64,000 nucleotides of DNA from Nymphaea colorata (lineage: Eukaryota > Streptophyta > Magnoliopsida > Nymphaeales > Nymphaeaceae), in contig NC_045142.1 of NCBI RefSeq assembly GCF_008831285.2, positions 8,472,713 to 8,536,712 on the forward strand, given 5' to 3'. Below the pieces are notes generated by a model. That model was not told the DNA's origin. It saw nothing but the letters and a program-made list of their open reading frames with translations, and ran no database searches. Positions 1 to 12,165 of the stretch are shown piece after piece. Each line of letters starts with the position of its first letter. Position 1 is the stretch's first letter. A program made the translations under genes and the position numbers.

Positions 1-564
1 ATCAGCCTCGGTGGCTTCGTCTCCCACATCCTTCTCCGCCGCGAGCTCCACCCCGTCTTCTTCTTCATCGGCCTCATTCTCTCTCATCTCTCCAACGACT
101 TCGTCAAGGATTCCGTCAAGCAGTCTCGCCCTCACACCTGTGAAGCCCTCGAGTTCTGCGACTCCCATGGCTGGCCCTCCTCCCACTCAAACTACATGTT
201 CTTCTTTGCTGTCTACCTCACCCTTCTCCGCCTCCGCTGCCGGCCGATCTCTAAATGCGACCTCGCTGTCGCCCTTGGTTCCTGGACTCTGGCGTTCCTT
301 ACTATGTTCTCCAGGGTCTATTTGGGCTACCACACTGTCGGCCAGGTCGTCGCTGGTGCCGGACTTGGAATTGTTCTCGGGGGTACCTGGTTCTGGATTG
401 TGAACTCGGTGATCGCGGGCTGCTTCCCTGCGATTGAAGAAAGTGCGATCGGGAGGTTCTTCTATATCAAGGACACATCGCACATACGGAATGTCCTCAA
501 GTTTGAGTATGAGAATGCTAGAGCTGCTAGAAAGGCGTTTCAGAGGAAGGAAGCTACTGATTGA
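1..564 (+). CDS. LPPG: Lipid phosphate phosphatase gamma / dolichyl-diphosphatase-like protein, 3' part
   Basis: Frame 1 is open from the first base to a TGA at 562-564, giving 187 residues without a start, so the N-terminus lies outside the window. All three motifs of the PAP2 phosphatase superfamily are visible: KX6RP (residues 36-44), PSSH (59-62) and SRX5H (104-111). Hydrophobic membrane segments lie between them. The charged C-terminal tail (IKDTSH, then an NARAARK-like end) is what I recall of plant LPP-gamma. Family members are integral membrane enzymes that remove phosphate from phosphatidate or dolichyl diphosphate, in plastid or ER membranes. The known plant protein is about 226 residues, so roughly 40 residues are missing. 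No intron interrupts the visible part. The plus-strand ATG-initiated reading frames that overlap it in other frames are shadows. I am sure of the superfamily and less sure of substrate and compartment. Confidence 0.88.
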   Translation: MSLGGFVSHILLRRELHPVFFFIGLILSHLSNDFVKDSVKQSRPHTCEALEFCDSHGWPSSHSNYMFFFAVYLTLLRLRCRPISKCDLAVALGSWTLAFLTMFSRVYLGYHTVGQVVAGAGLGIVLGGTWFWIVNSVIAGCFPAIEESAIGRFFYIKDTSHIRNVLKFEYENARAARKAFQRKEATD

Positions 565-3500
565 GTGGCGGGTGGATTCTTGGACGTGCAAATTTCAGCA
601 TACTCTGTGTTTCCCGTCTGGGTTTTCCCTATTTTTCCTTGTTCTTTACTTTCTTCGTTGATATTATACTGTTATCTCTTGCTTCCTTCAGCAGTTTCGC
701 CTGAATGGAAAGACTCCGTTGGGAGTTTTGAAATTGCATTACCTTTTTGTATATTGCCGGCGGACGTTCTTTACTTATCAATCATAATTTTTGCTTTTTT
801 ATGCTCACGAAGGCTTTGATCGGAAGGGTTATGCATCTCAGGAAGAATATTTTTATGTGGCGAGTTTTCTTGGTACAGTAGTGTGTTGGAGAAAATGATG
901 AACCGCGCCTGCTACCTGTCCGTTTTGCATGCGTGCATGCTCAACAAGTGCCTATTGAAGGTTATTAACTTAATTGCAAAGGGATGAAAAATAGTTGAAA
1001 AATAAAAAGGAAAAAAACAGTACCTTCTTCATTTTGACTTCAGATTTGACGTTCTTTTTAGTTAGAATTCATCAGTTGTTGGATATCTTCTTCATTGGAA
1101 TTCAGATTTAACATTTTTGTAGTTAGCATTGGTCCTTGTTTGGGACTTGTAGGGAAATAGTCTTATTGATATCACTAGCAGCATATGCAAGAAGTAGATT
1201 TGTTAGCTTTTTTTCCCCCTTATTTCCAACACCAAGAAACCTACTGCAGGACATGAGACTTAGTTCCGCTCCTGGCAGTGTCAAACCCGGTGGCTAGTAC
1301 CTTGCCCCCACTTACAGGTTTTAAACCCTGACCTTCCTGACAGCCAAAGCCTTACCCAACATACCACCCTCCTTGCCAATAGACTTGTCATGGCAAAATC
1401 TGCATGTGATGGTTCCATCTTTTATTTGGATGTTTAATTCTGAGTTTGTTTGTTGATATTTAGTAACATCTCCAGATGCTTTTCTGACCTTGGCTCACAT
1501 ACGATTGACCTATATTCTTCCAACAATTGGGTGAGTTATACTTTGACAAATATTATATTAGTTATTGAATTCATTAGCACATTTGTGAAGATGCCATGCA
1601 AAAAATGAAGATTAATATAAATTTCTGTTAATGGAGTCCACCAGAAAAAAAAAGCCAAGAGGCCTCCTTCTCTTAAGAGCAGGCAAGACAATGTCTTGTT
1701 ATGGAGACATGGGATTGCAACTGGATACCTTCCCATGGAAATCACCTCTGCTGTTGATAAAAATAGTCATGCCAAGGTGCAGACACTTGGTTTGAGTCGA
1801 CTTTGAGAAGGATGCAAATTATCTTGAGCAGGAGAAAGATAGACTCTGTGGTCCTCCTTCACTTGGGTCAGGACTAGGGAGTACTCAGTTTTTTTAGTTG
1901 AGATTTGTTGCAATTACAGCGTAATCTCTCAAATTCTACCCTGGGGAAATGAAAGAGGTAAAAAAGCAGAGTTGAAATATTAGCAGAAAACATATCCCGG
2001 TACATTTTTCTGTGGCTGAAAACAATGAAAACCTATATACACACAGAAACCGGCCAGGTTATGTCTACATGTTCCAACTTTGTTGACATCAAAATACTAC
2101 ATTCACCAGTTTTGTATTTATATAGGTGCATGATGTTATGAAGAACTAAGCATTTTTGCATATTATTTAACAGTTCATACTCAAACTCTACATTTTTCTT
2201 CCTTGTCCTTCAAGTAACTGCTTTTCCATATTTCTTTGGTCTGGCTACGAATTTTTTTAGTTTCATTTTTTCAACATAATAGATACGAATTTTTTAAATT
2301 TCTTTTTCAACGTAATAGATCTTAAGTGTCCCATAAGATGAAATTCCTACTTAGTTTTACACTCGGAATTCTATATAGATTACCTATGTTTATTACTTCT
2401 TCTTTAAGGCTGTTATTACATGATAATTAAAATATGTGCTCCTTTACAGTTTTTCTATAAGTTAAAGTGCAGCCATTTTGTTCACACAAAGTAAGTGTAT
2501 CATGCATTTTATTTAGATGCAAATTTGTTGTACTCGAGTTTATTGTTAGCATAAGCTTTCATTGTGCACGGGTTTTTAACCATATTAGTTTCCTTTGAAA
2601 CTGCTCCCTGACATGACAGTTGCAGTAGAACCTGGTTCCATGGAATCTATGACTGCCAACTTGGCTGGTCCCCCTTTTGAGATGACTTTCATTAGCATAA
2701 AGCCATAAACTTCCATGGTTCATTTGAATTTCACCTTATCTTGATTGTCCCTTTCAGTATCAAATGACAGAAAAATAAGATGAGGTTCAGATAGCTTTGC
2801 ACTTGCAAGTATCATTCCTGGTTTTTATTGGCGAGGTCTTTTTAGGTATTAATTCACATTTGTTTTTCGTCTGGAAATTCTCAGAAATTAAAAAATTTAA
2901 AAATATATAAGAATGACAAAATTATGAATTATGAACTTTTACTATTTTTCCTACAAAAACATGAATAAAAATAAAAATAGTTGTTGGAAAAGGTAAAACC
3001 CCCAGGTAAGTATAAATACATTGACAACCATTCTTTTATTGAAAATTCTCATAAAAATTTCATGCTGATTTTCATTTTGGCGATATTTTCAGAATATCAA
3101 ATAATTATTAGTTTTTTTATTTCATTTGGTTTTGCTGTATTTTATCCTATATTTTTTTTAGAATATGACTGAATTTGTGACTATGCTTGATGCCATGAAT
3201 AATGATAAGTGCTGCCTTGGTGCACATGCTGGTGAAACAATCATTCGCGCTACTTAATTGCATAATGCATGCTGATAAAGAATAGTGAAATAGGTTAAAG
3301 AGTCCATCTTTAGCAAATACATACCATTGCTGAACAGATTATTCTTAGAAGTTGGAACCAAATTTTCAAAACCCCGGAGTTTCAGATTATTTTGTTAACC
3401 AGTTGAAAATCAAGTTTGTAGCCTTAAGTTGGTGAGCACATGTTTGCCACTGGTAAGCTGGGCCAAATACTGGGAATCCGTAGTATCATGCCAATATATT

Positions 3501-5007
3501 TAACAGGCTTCTAGTGCATCTTGTAATCTACCAGTTTGCTGATACACCGAAAATATACGGAAGTATCAGTTCCTCTGTGTTTTGACTTTTTACAAAACCT
3601 CAGTGCTTTTTCTTGCAAAGCAAATGATGTTCGTCACCCTAGAGAATAATAATCTGCAGACAACATACTAGAAGGAGAGTACACCAAAGATAAGATACCA
3701 AAGTTTGAAAACAGAAGGTAAAGCTACTGAGGTAAAAGGTATACATTTTTTTTGTTGTAACTTTGACAATGACATGATAACATCTTTTTATGGGTTCTGC
3801 AGGTTTGTTATGATTCTTATCAAGTTGATGAGGATGATTGGATATCCTTGAAATGCATAAAAATGCATAGACTGCTTCAGAACCCGAATTGCTTACCATT
3901 AGCCTGAATCAATGTAGAACCTCTCTTTGCCCGCCAGTAAAGCAAAGTGGTGAGTAAGAACCTCTCTGATCCACTTTGCATAAGGAGTTGATATTGTTTA
4001 AAAACGCTTGGATTAGTCTTGTCCACACAGGCTTCGCGCGCAGGTTGTCTAGGCTCACAATGCCTAAGATATTGCTGAAGGTGCCTAGGCTTGCCTAAGT
4101 ACTCAGTATGCCTCTTTTTCTCTTTAACAGCCTCTACTTTTCTCATCATATTCTTTTTCTTCTTCTTCTCTACTGCTTCTTTCTTCTTTTACTGCTGCTT
4201 TAGGCCTTTCCTTTTTCGCTTCTTCTTCTATGATCTGAAGTAGTTTTCTCGCTTCTGTTATTATGCATATCTTTTTTCTTCGTTCTTTTTGATGTTGCAT
4301 GTAATTTCCATGAGAAATTTATATCTATATTTGTATAGATGTCAGTGTTGTGTACGTATAACCATAGTTAGAATTACAGTTCATATACTTTTATCCTTTT
4401 ACTATGTTTATGTTGTTTTAGGTTTTTAACTATGTTACTTATCTACTCATCAGTCTTCCTAATACATTTTCTTGTTTCTTAGAGTGATAATGGAAAACTG
4501 TTTTATGACAAGCAAAGCTAACATGGAAACTGTGATTATTTGAGGATTTGTGTTCCCTCTTTTTTTAAAAAGAAAAATTGTTAAGAAAAAAAAATACATC
4601 TGTAACTTTAGTTTTTTAGGTTTTAGAAATTAGAATGGGAGATTTAGTAATCGGTATTTTTTGCATTCTCTTGAATATTTCAGGAATCAGATCAATGATC
4701 TGGAATTTTGAATTTGCTTTCTTCATACCATATAACCTTTAAATTTCTAAGCATTCACGTTTGATGTTTCAAGCTTTTATTTATGTTTATTATCATGTTA
4801 TAAAATGTTTAAAATGAGTATTATCATGCATATTAATTGTTTTGTTGTTATAAGTTGATAATGATAGGTTATTCAATGAGAATACATCAGCTTTAATGTT
4901 AATTGTAAATTAATATTTCATCTTATGGGCTTTCTTTTCCTTCTAGGGACACTTACTTAATGTGCCCAATCCCATCCAGGCTTCATCTAGTGCTTTTAAC
5001 AATGTAA
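565..5007. other. Intergenic, including the 3' UTR of the phosphatase gene
   Basis: The first few hundred bases are T-rich and fit a 3' UTR. The rest is AT-rich with many stop codons. The short open frames (86-90 codons near 3.6-4.1 kb) have no recognisable domain and lie in low-complexity CT/GA-rich sequence. I see no gene here, only a SINE-like stretch near 1.25-1.39 kb listed separately. Confidence 0.6.
1250..1385 (-). repeat. SINE-like short interspersed repeat
   Basis: Read on the minus strand it has a tRNA-like pair of internal promoter boxes: an A-box-like TGTTGGGTAAGG and, about 27 nt on, a B-box-like GGTTTAAAACC. The core TTGGGTAAGGCTTTGGC recurs with one indel near 37.53 kb, so it belongs to a dispersed family. 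No poly-A tail or target-site duplication could be fixed. It could equally be a short scrap of an LTR. Confidence 0.3.
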
Positions 5008-5973
5008 TGTGATACCTATGTCACATAGGTATGGGTACGGGTGAGGGTGCTGGTGTGGGTACGGATACAGATCATTTTTAAAAAACTTGGGTGCAGGGGC
5101 ACGACCGTACACTCACATGCACATATACATATATATGTCAAAAAATTTCAAACAGAGCTGCAAAGACAGACACAAAAACAAAAATCGTAGACCATCAGTC
5201 ACTAAACTTCCCCAAACAGTCACGATTTTTACAGAAGATCAGTCACTAAACTTCCCCAAAGTCACGATTTTCTTCGCAAACAAACACATCCTATATGCTA
5301 AATAATCGTAGCAGCTGAACATAATATTGTGATAAAAAGAACACATGCATAGAAACAATATAGAAAGAGAAAAGCCAGAAAATGCAAGATAGAAAAAAAA
5401 AAGGAAACTGCGCCGATCATGAACCAAAGAACCGGTCGCCGGACGCTTGCCGGCGGAAAGCGGCGTCTGCCGGCACCAGACAAATAGAAAGAAGTGTGCA
5501 TTGACAGAAAATAGAAAAAATCGTGAAAATGGAAGCAAATACTGTCATTGTTCACCGCTTGCCATCACCGATTGTCGTCTGCTGTCGTTGGTAGCCGTCT
5601 GTCGTCGTCGGTCTCTGCCGTTCGTCCACCCAAGTCGCCGGTCGCCCCAGATGTCGTTCGTCCACCCAAGAGTGAAATGCATCCAAGGAAGTCATCGTAG
5701 GGGTTTAGGGTTTTCGAGCATTTTAATGTTAGATGATGTTTAAAACATTAAAAACTTTAAAATCGTTAAAATAAAAAACTGGACAACTTTGGACTCGGTC
5801 AAAGTTGACCGAGTCAGAAAATGGATGAAATTGATCCCGAGTACGTTGACCGTGCCCGGTGCCGCGTTGACCGCACCACTGCCGTACCCAAGCTCGTACC
5901 CGTACTGGTGTCGTACCGGTACTGTGCAGGTACTCCTCCTCAACAGGAGTACCTGTGTGACAGAGTGTGATAC
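5008..5973. mobile_element. Non-autonomous hAT-like DNA transposon, 950 bp, with perfect 8-bp TSD
   Basis: The element proper is 5016-5965. It begins CTATGTCACATAGGT, and the reverse complement of its end is CTCTGTCACACAGGT: 15-bp terminal inverted repeats with 13 matches. It is flanked on both sides by TGTGATAC (5008-5015 and 5966-5973), a perfect 8-bp target-site duplication as expected for hAT elements. Both subterminal zones are packed with GGTAC/GGGTACGG motifs in inverted orientation. Inside are a 44-bp tandem duplication (5194-5276), a GC-rich stretch rich in CGTC/CGGC (5430-5660) and a telobox-like GGTTTAGGGTTTT (about 5702-5714). No transposase frame is present. The GGTAC termini recur at 14.2-14.57 kb, so this is a family. 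Confidence 0.8.
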
Positions 5974-7847
5974 TTAAGCCACTGTGTCTAGTGGAGATGG
6001 TTCCTACTTGCTGTCAAAGTGTTGGACATACTTTGCTACTAGGTTGCTGTTCTTCTAGCTTTGCCTGTGACTATTGAAGATGCTGGCTGATGATGTTCAA
6101 GTTGAGTAAAAGTTCTTTCTTGATGACAACATGGTTGATGTGTCTCTTTGTATTAAATCCTAATCTATTAGTTTTTGAATTATCAGTTTGTCATAAGATA
6201 ACAACTTTCAATGTGTTATTGCAAATCAAATACTGTTTTTTTCTTCAGTTAATCTCCTAACTGTTCTTTTCTTCATGTGTTTCATCGACATCTATATTTT
6301 TTTATCACCTCAGTCTTCAAGTGGAGTTACCAAAAGCACTGTGAAGTGGGGAAGGGTGTTTCCTGGAACCAGCACTCCAGAATATAAAATGCACTCTTTC
6401 AGGTTATGGTGAGAAGTTCTCATACAAAGAGAAATGCCATCCCTTTTTAGTTCCCTTGTAAGGGAACCTTGCTTTGCTGTTTCTTCCTCTTTCACTTCCT
6501 AGTGACACAAGGTTATCCGTTATTCCTATTTTCATTTTAGTTATAAATGAGTGGTTTTTTCTTTTTCATTATTTTTTGTTTTTCTTTCCTTCCTTCTTTT
6601 ATTGCTTCTCCTTTGCTTCCTAGTTGCTTCAAATTCCATTTCCTTTTTGCTTCTGGTTGGTTTTATCAGTTGTCTTTTTTTTGCTCCCAATTCCTTCATT
6701 TGCTTTTACTTTCTAGAAACCTTAAGATATCTTATTTTCTGCTTCTGCTCTTTATAATGCTTCTTGCTTTCACTTTGCAATTTGTACTTTTGGTTGAAAA
6801 TGTTATACATGTTCTAACTTTTCAATTTAATTTCCTGTCAGTAAAACAGTCAATTCCCTGAACTTTTATGTGATCTTTCTTCCTTGTTCATGCACTAGTT
6901 ATGCTACAGACAATGACAACGAAGGACTACTATTTGCATGTCATAAACTAATTCCTTCTGCCCTGATGTTTGGGTTGCTATTCAACATTGGGCACGGATA
7001 ATTTGGGGTCCCTCTTATTATCATATTAAAGTAATTAGTTATAGTTTCTAGTGTTAGAAGGTCGAGCTTTTGTTCACATCATGTTTGTCTTTCTAAAACA
7101 ATATAGACTAATTTTCCTTTTTAGGAATATTTTGTCTGGAAAAGCCTAGGAACGAATTCATTGTGATACCTGGGGATCTTATTCTCAATATGTGCTTTCA
7201 GTTGCTCAAGCGTTATCCATTGTGCCTAGTTTATCTTAGGACACACAAAAATGAGGCAGCATTTGATGCATGACATTTAACATAATTTAGCACCACTAGA
7301 ATTTCAGACAATGTGTTTTTCCTGTCAATATATGCGAGTGTTTTATATAGGGAGTCAATAACAGAATAATTGAGCAGAAGCACAAGCACAAGCATTCTTT
7401 AATAGTTGCTTGCTGCTTCTTGTTGTGGAGTTTGTACATAGCTAGATTGATGAATAGCTCCATTGTTTAGCATAAAGTATTTTCATATCTTTAAAAGAAA
7501 AATTCCAGTCCATTATTCAAAAGAAACCGTGTTTGAGATCATAATTGGAATTGATCCATGTTAAGTAAATCTTCAATCATGTGTTAACTCATTTTATGCC
7601 TCATAAGATAAACCCAGTTAGAGAACGAAGGTTGAAAACAGGGACCTCAAATGTCACGATGTACAATAAATCAACGTGAAGGCTTTCAGAAGGAAATATT
7701 TGTTGAAATGAGAACGCAATTCAGATTGTCTTGCAAAAGGACGAACATCACATGAACAAGTACTTCTGAAACAAACCCTGCTGGAGGATGGGCCTCCGAC
7801 TATGTTATTAATAACAAAATATCAACAATTGCTACCCATAGCGAGAG
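5974..7847. other. Intergenic, no feature seen
   Basis: AT-rich sequence with long T- and CT-rich runs (6547-6860). The open frames there are phenylalanine/leucine-rich products of poly-pyrimidine sequence, not proteins. Nothing recognisable. Confidence 0.6.
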
Positions 7848-8357
7848 TCAACCAGTAAGAACAAAAAACTGGTATTTGCAGATTAGAAAGCATAGCAACA
7901 TATCCATAGCATTACTGCATCTGTTAATTTGGAGGATGGAAGTTCTGCTACTCACAATTGAAATGTTGGGCGAAATCTGATTGCGAGCAACTCTACATTT
8001 AAAGTGCCTTCGCAACCAATTCAGCCAAGCCTTGTTGTTGGCAACCAGGAAGACATTCCGGTCAGTGTTATCTACAAGGTCGTGGAGAATCTCCTCAAGA
8101 ACCAAAGGTTTGACATTTGACTCCTTATGCCGAAAAAACCTCACCCCATAGGATATGGTCTCCTCATTCCCCCTCCTAAAGGCAAAAACCACTGCCTTAC
8201 TCGCATTCTTTTAACCAGTGATCAATTGCAAACAGAGCTCTTTCCCCAGAACCAAAGGCCAAGCGTCAACAATGCAACTTGTTTTGAGCCACAGCTCAAG
8301 CTCTTCCCCCTCCTTAGATTCTTGCTTAAATAAAGTAGGGAAGGCCTCCACACACAT
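7848..8357 (-). pseudogene. Unrecognised coding remnant with one in-frame stop
   Basis: On the minus strand one frame reads from an ATG at 8357 through 48 codons, a TAA (8211-8213), and on for over 120 more codons in the same frame to 7848. Composition is protein-like up to about 7980: acidic and aromatic residues, few low-complexity runs, and stretches such as GVRFFRHKES and NVFLVANNKAWLNWLRR. The last part turns into ordinary AT-rich translation. I do not recognise the family. It may be one exon of a host pseudogene or part of a retroelement, since a copia fragment on the same strand starts 470 bp upstream. No function is claimed. Confidence 0.35.
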
Positions 8358-8827
8358 CACCTAGATTCTCCTTGCAAGGTCTCTGAAGAGTCGGTGTGCA
8401 TGGAATGTTAACTTCCCAAGCTAACACATAAACTCATACACACAAGAAAGCCCAGCTTTCACTAAACAGGGTAGATTTTGTGTTGTCTTTGGGTTTAATC
8501 CCTGCTCAATTTATACAGTGTACGCTGGGGTGGGTTAACCTACCTGTTACCATGACCGAACCCGCAGACAGGGTTCATCAAAATGACCCGCTACCCTGAC
8601 TTCAGACTCAAGACTGAAACATAACTTTAAAGACTAACGTGAAAGGCCTACCGACTTCAGCATATCCAACAGCTGTCCTTGCAAGCTGGTGTTTCTCGCC
8701 ATCTAGAGCTTCCAAACAAAAATATGGAAGCAAATCCTCCCACAATGCATAATCTAACCATTATTCTCCAAAACAAACATGGGCAATCGATTTATAATGT
8801 GAACAGCAGTATGTAAGGCGCTTTTGT
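8358..8827. other. Spacer between the unknown remnant and the copia fragment
   Basis: No open frame of interest and no repeat recognised in these 470 bases. Confidence 0.5.
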
Positions 8828-9830
8828 CTAAAAACTAATCGGCATATTCGCATTGTGCATCATGCTCAAAGTGATCTTTGCAATATGTTGGTGTTTCTTC
8901 CCAGTTACCTCATTTTGCTGAGGAGTATGTGGGCAAGATATTTGTCTACATATCTTTATTTCGACAATAGTTAATGAAATTTCGAGAAGAATACTCTCCT
9001 CCACCATCACATTGAAAATGCACAATATTAGATGAAAATTTGTTTTGAACTAAGATATGAAAGTCTTAGAAAGACTTGAAACTTGGAATTTATGTTTCAT
9101 AAAATGTAAAAGTGCTATTGGAGAATGAGTCAATAAATATAACTAACAACCACTCGACAAAGAATGAATGGTGGGAGGCCCCCAAACATTAGAGTAAACC
9201 ATTTCCAACAGTTTTCAAGCTCTTTAATTCAAAAATATGGAATAGGAGTACATGACTCTAATAGAGTTGACAACTAAGAAATTATTCACTTCTAAAAGTG
9301 ACTCTAAACTGGACTTTGCAATAAGATCATCCATAACAAGCTTTTCAATAAGCCCGCGATTAGAGCATGTCACAAATCAGGCTTATAAGATCGAGACAAA
9401 CTTAAGACGTCTGAAGAATGGATTTGTGACTAAGCAAATGAATTGACAACAAAAGAAGAGGCGTATAAATCAATTGATGGAGTAGTAATAGGAGGTATCA
9501 GAGCTTCCCTGGGGACGTACATATTCTCTTTTTTCTCTCCTCTAACAAAGATCTTGTTCGTTTGGAGATCCTTGACATACACAATAGCAATAGTGAAGTC
9601 GACCAATGGATGTGTATCATCAATTAATTTAGACACAATATTCTTCTTGATTTTTGGCGCAAGAAGAACATTAGATAATGACAACAAAGAATTGGCCATG
9701 GGAACTTGTGCCTTTCCAATATGAGTGTCAATCAAGTTATCAACAGGTCTAGATTGTTGTTGCCACTGAGGGTTATGTTTATATCATGACTCCATTTTGC
9801 ACAGTCATCTAAATTGTTGTTGTTGTTGTT
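8828..9830 (-). pseudogene. Ty1/copia retrotransposon fragment (protease end, GAG-pre-integrase, integrase)
   Basis: Read on the minus strand from about 9735 downward, it shows in order: the conserved stretch after copia protease (LSLSNVLLAPKIKKN, then VKDLQTNKI), a GAG-pre-integrase remnant near 9250-9370 (IEKLVMDDLIAKSS), and an integrase core with DGGGEYSSRNF followed by SCPHTPQQNEVTGKKHQHIA and MMHNANMPISF (about 8830-9090). Sequence above 9735 may be the gag/protease join. Several frameshifts and stops separate these blocks, so it is dead. Neither the reverse transcriptase nor an LTR was found downstream, so it is a truncated piece. Confidence 0.8.
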
Positions 9831-11537
9831 GCCAATATGCACACACACACAATCAATTCTAAATATCGTAGATTATGTTTTAACCTCTCATACGGCCCTT
9901 GACATGAGCAAGCATAGTGGGGCTCTGCTTTTGTAGGAAAATATAGTAGCATTTGAACTCATGTTTAGCCGACTCTAGACCTCTCTTTGGTTGTGCTTCC
10001 ACCTTTGAGAATTATGAAGAAAAGAAAAATTAATGAGAGACAAAAACTGGTGGACGAGACTTTTAGGTAGATCTGAAGGAAGAGGAAGAAACAATCTCTC
10101 ACTCGTTCTGGAGCTGCATGTTTACATGTCTCATTCGGAAAAATTGTACGTTGATGCTTAAACGAAATAAAAAGAAGGCTTTCAACTAACATTCAAGATG
10201 CATATAACATCTATTCAGTTTTTTAATGTGACAGTGAGGAAAGCTTTATGACCTTATAATATTTTTGGTTGTCGTTTGATATGTGTGTATCTGGATATGC
10301 ATGAAGAAGATTTTTATCTGACTATGGTAATAGTACTGTAAAAAAATTGACAAATCTAATAATTGTTTTACTAGTGATCTACATATTGGATAGGACCAAG
10401 AATAATAGTACGTAAGCTATAGCAAACAAATCGAGGAACACTTGTGTAGGTGAGAACCGCCTCCTACCGATCTAAAAAGTTATTTTTATGGTGTGTTGAT
10501 GGGAACTCAATAAAGTTGATTTCTAAGGTATATTTGGTGCATTGTCTACGTACTAATTAGGGATCTATTTGGTTGGCAAGGTCTTTCAATGTAAAACTAG
10601 TGTGTTGAAGGACAAATATCTTTTGCCATCATCCGTTGATTCTTGCCTTATCTTTTATTTCCATGTATTATCATTCCATGCAAATCGTATATGAGATCCA
10701 ATATTTAGGGAGTATGTTGTCATCCTTAGCCGGTGACTATCATTTGTAGCAGCGTGTGTATTTAAGCCCTGCGATGATGGTGAAAAGTGCATAAGGAATA
10801 AGATAGCTTGTTCAGCAGGTTGGCTGTTTTCTCTTGAGTGGATATATTGAGTACTATCTCCTTCTCCTTCTCTATCACCTCTTATTTTCACTACACAGCA
10901 GAATCGGCAGATTTGAATAAAATTGATGGCAAACCAATTCAATTTAGTACTTCATTCGAGAATACCATGTATCAGTTTCAAACTATTATGTTACATGTTT
11001 TATTTTTACTTAATTTATATATATAATTTTTCATTTATTTTACGATTTTTTTTGGGTTTTTTTTTTTTTTACTAATTGACAACTGCTTGACAGCTTTGCA
11101 GATTGGACTCGTAAACTGAAATTTTCAACATCAGTAAGAACTGATTTCAAAATAAAGGAGAAAATGGTGTAGTCAAAACCTATTGTCATAGAGTCCTGTT
11201 GCTTGGACTTGGTGGAAAATATATATTAAAGGTAATCACTTGAAACGGAGAGGGAATCTAACTATAACAAGATGGAAATGATCTTTCAAGTTCTGTGGAA
11301 ATTGATCCTTTTTTATAAATTGGCATGTACTCTGGAAAGGAATAACTTTATAGCCAAGGGATTGGCCGATTCTGTTTTTGTGTGTAAAGATTGTAAGTGG
11401 GAGGATTGACCCAGCAACTGGGAACCCCAAATTTAGTCGCTTATGTTTTGTCCTGCATGCATTTTCTAATTTGGGTTCAGCTGAACGGGCATGTACATGC
11501 GGGCGGGTTTGCCTAACCCCACATACATTTCAAAAGA
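9831..11537. other. Intergenic, no feature seen
   Basis: AT-rich with short CA and TTG repeats near 9.82-9.85 kb. Open frames are short and featureless. Confidence 0.6.
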
Positions 11538-11641
11538 ACATGAATATTCATATATAAAGGCACTCTCTTTTTCTCTCTTATATATATATATATATATATA
11601 AGAGAGAGAAAGAGAGTGCATTTATATATGAATATTCATGT
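11538..11641. repeat. 104-bp near-perfect palindrome (foldback/MITE-like)
   Basis: The left arm runs CATGAATATTCATATATAAA, then a CT-rich block, then (TA)n. The right arm is its reverse complement with only two mismatches in about 50 bases. The centre is a TA run at about 11579-11600. As RNA it would form a long hairpin. No target-site duplication could be fixed; it may be a miniature foldback element or grown from a TA/GA microsatellite. Confidence 0.75.
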
Positions 11642-11923
11642 GTTTCCTAACACTGGCTTCCAACCCCATGTCGTTTGCCTATTGTGAGCAGTAGGTTGGT
11701 CTCCGGTGAAAGCGGAAAAAGATAGGAGGGGAAAGCTCTCTCCCTCTGTCTTTCCCCTTCTGCTCTTTCCCTGTTAGGGAGAGGAAGGGGGAAAGAAAGT
11801 CAGTGAGAATTTGGAAGAGACAATGGAGATGAAAAAAAAAGTCCCTCAAGATGGGCTGTCTGATCACACAGGGTTAGTCTCTCTTTCTCTCAGTGTCACT
11901 CAGCTATCTAAGCATGACCGTTC

Positions 11924-11991
11924 GATCCAACATGATGGGAACTAAGAGAAAAACAAGATCCAACATGATGGGAACTAAGAGAAAAACAAGA
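11924..11991. repeat. 33-bp tandem duplication
   Basis: Two perfect copies of a 33-bp unit beginning GATCCAACATGATGGGAACT, at 11924 and 11957. Confidence 0.9.
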
Positions 11992-12137
11992 AGACAAAAG
12001 GGATGAGCATTTTCATCATGTAGTATTAGTTCACACATTGCTTTTTTGTTTTTTCTTTCAACCAATTATTTGCTTTAGATGGACGGTCCTGATTATATGA
12101 CTCAGTGACTCTCGATAGCTAGAGTAATCATTCACTT

Positions 12138-12165
12138 TTATATATATATATATATATATATATAA
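12138..12165. repeat. (TA)n microsatellite
   Basis: Uninterrupted TA run in AT-rich intergenic sequence. Confidence 0.9.

Noticed and set aside
187-591. 134-codon minus-strand frame over the phosphatase gene
   Set aside because: It is the antisense shadow of the real gene, whose three catalytic motifs are on the plus strand.
6547-6861. 104-codon phenylalanine/leucine-rich frame resembling a membrane protein
   Set aside because: It is a translation of a pyrimidine-rich tract, open in two frames at once.
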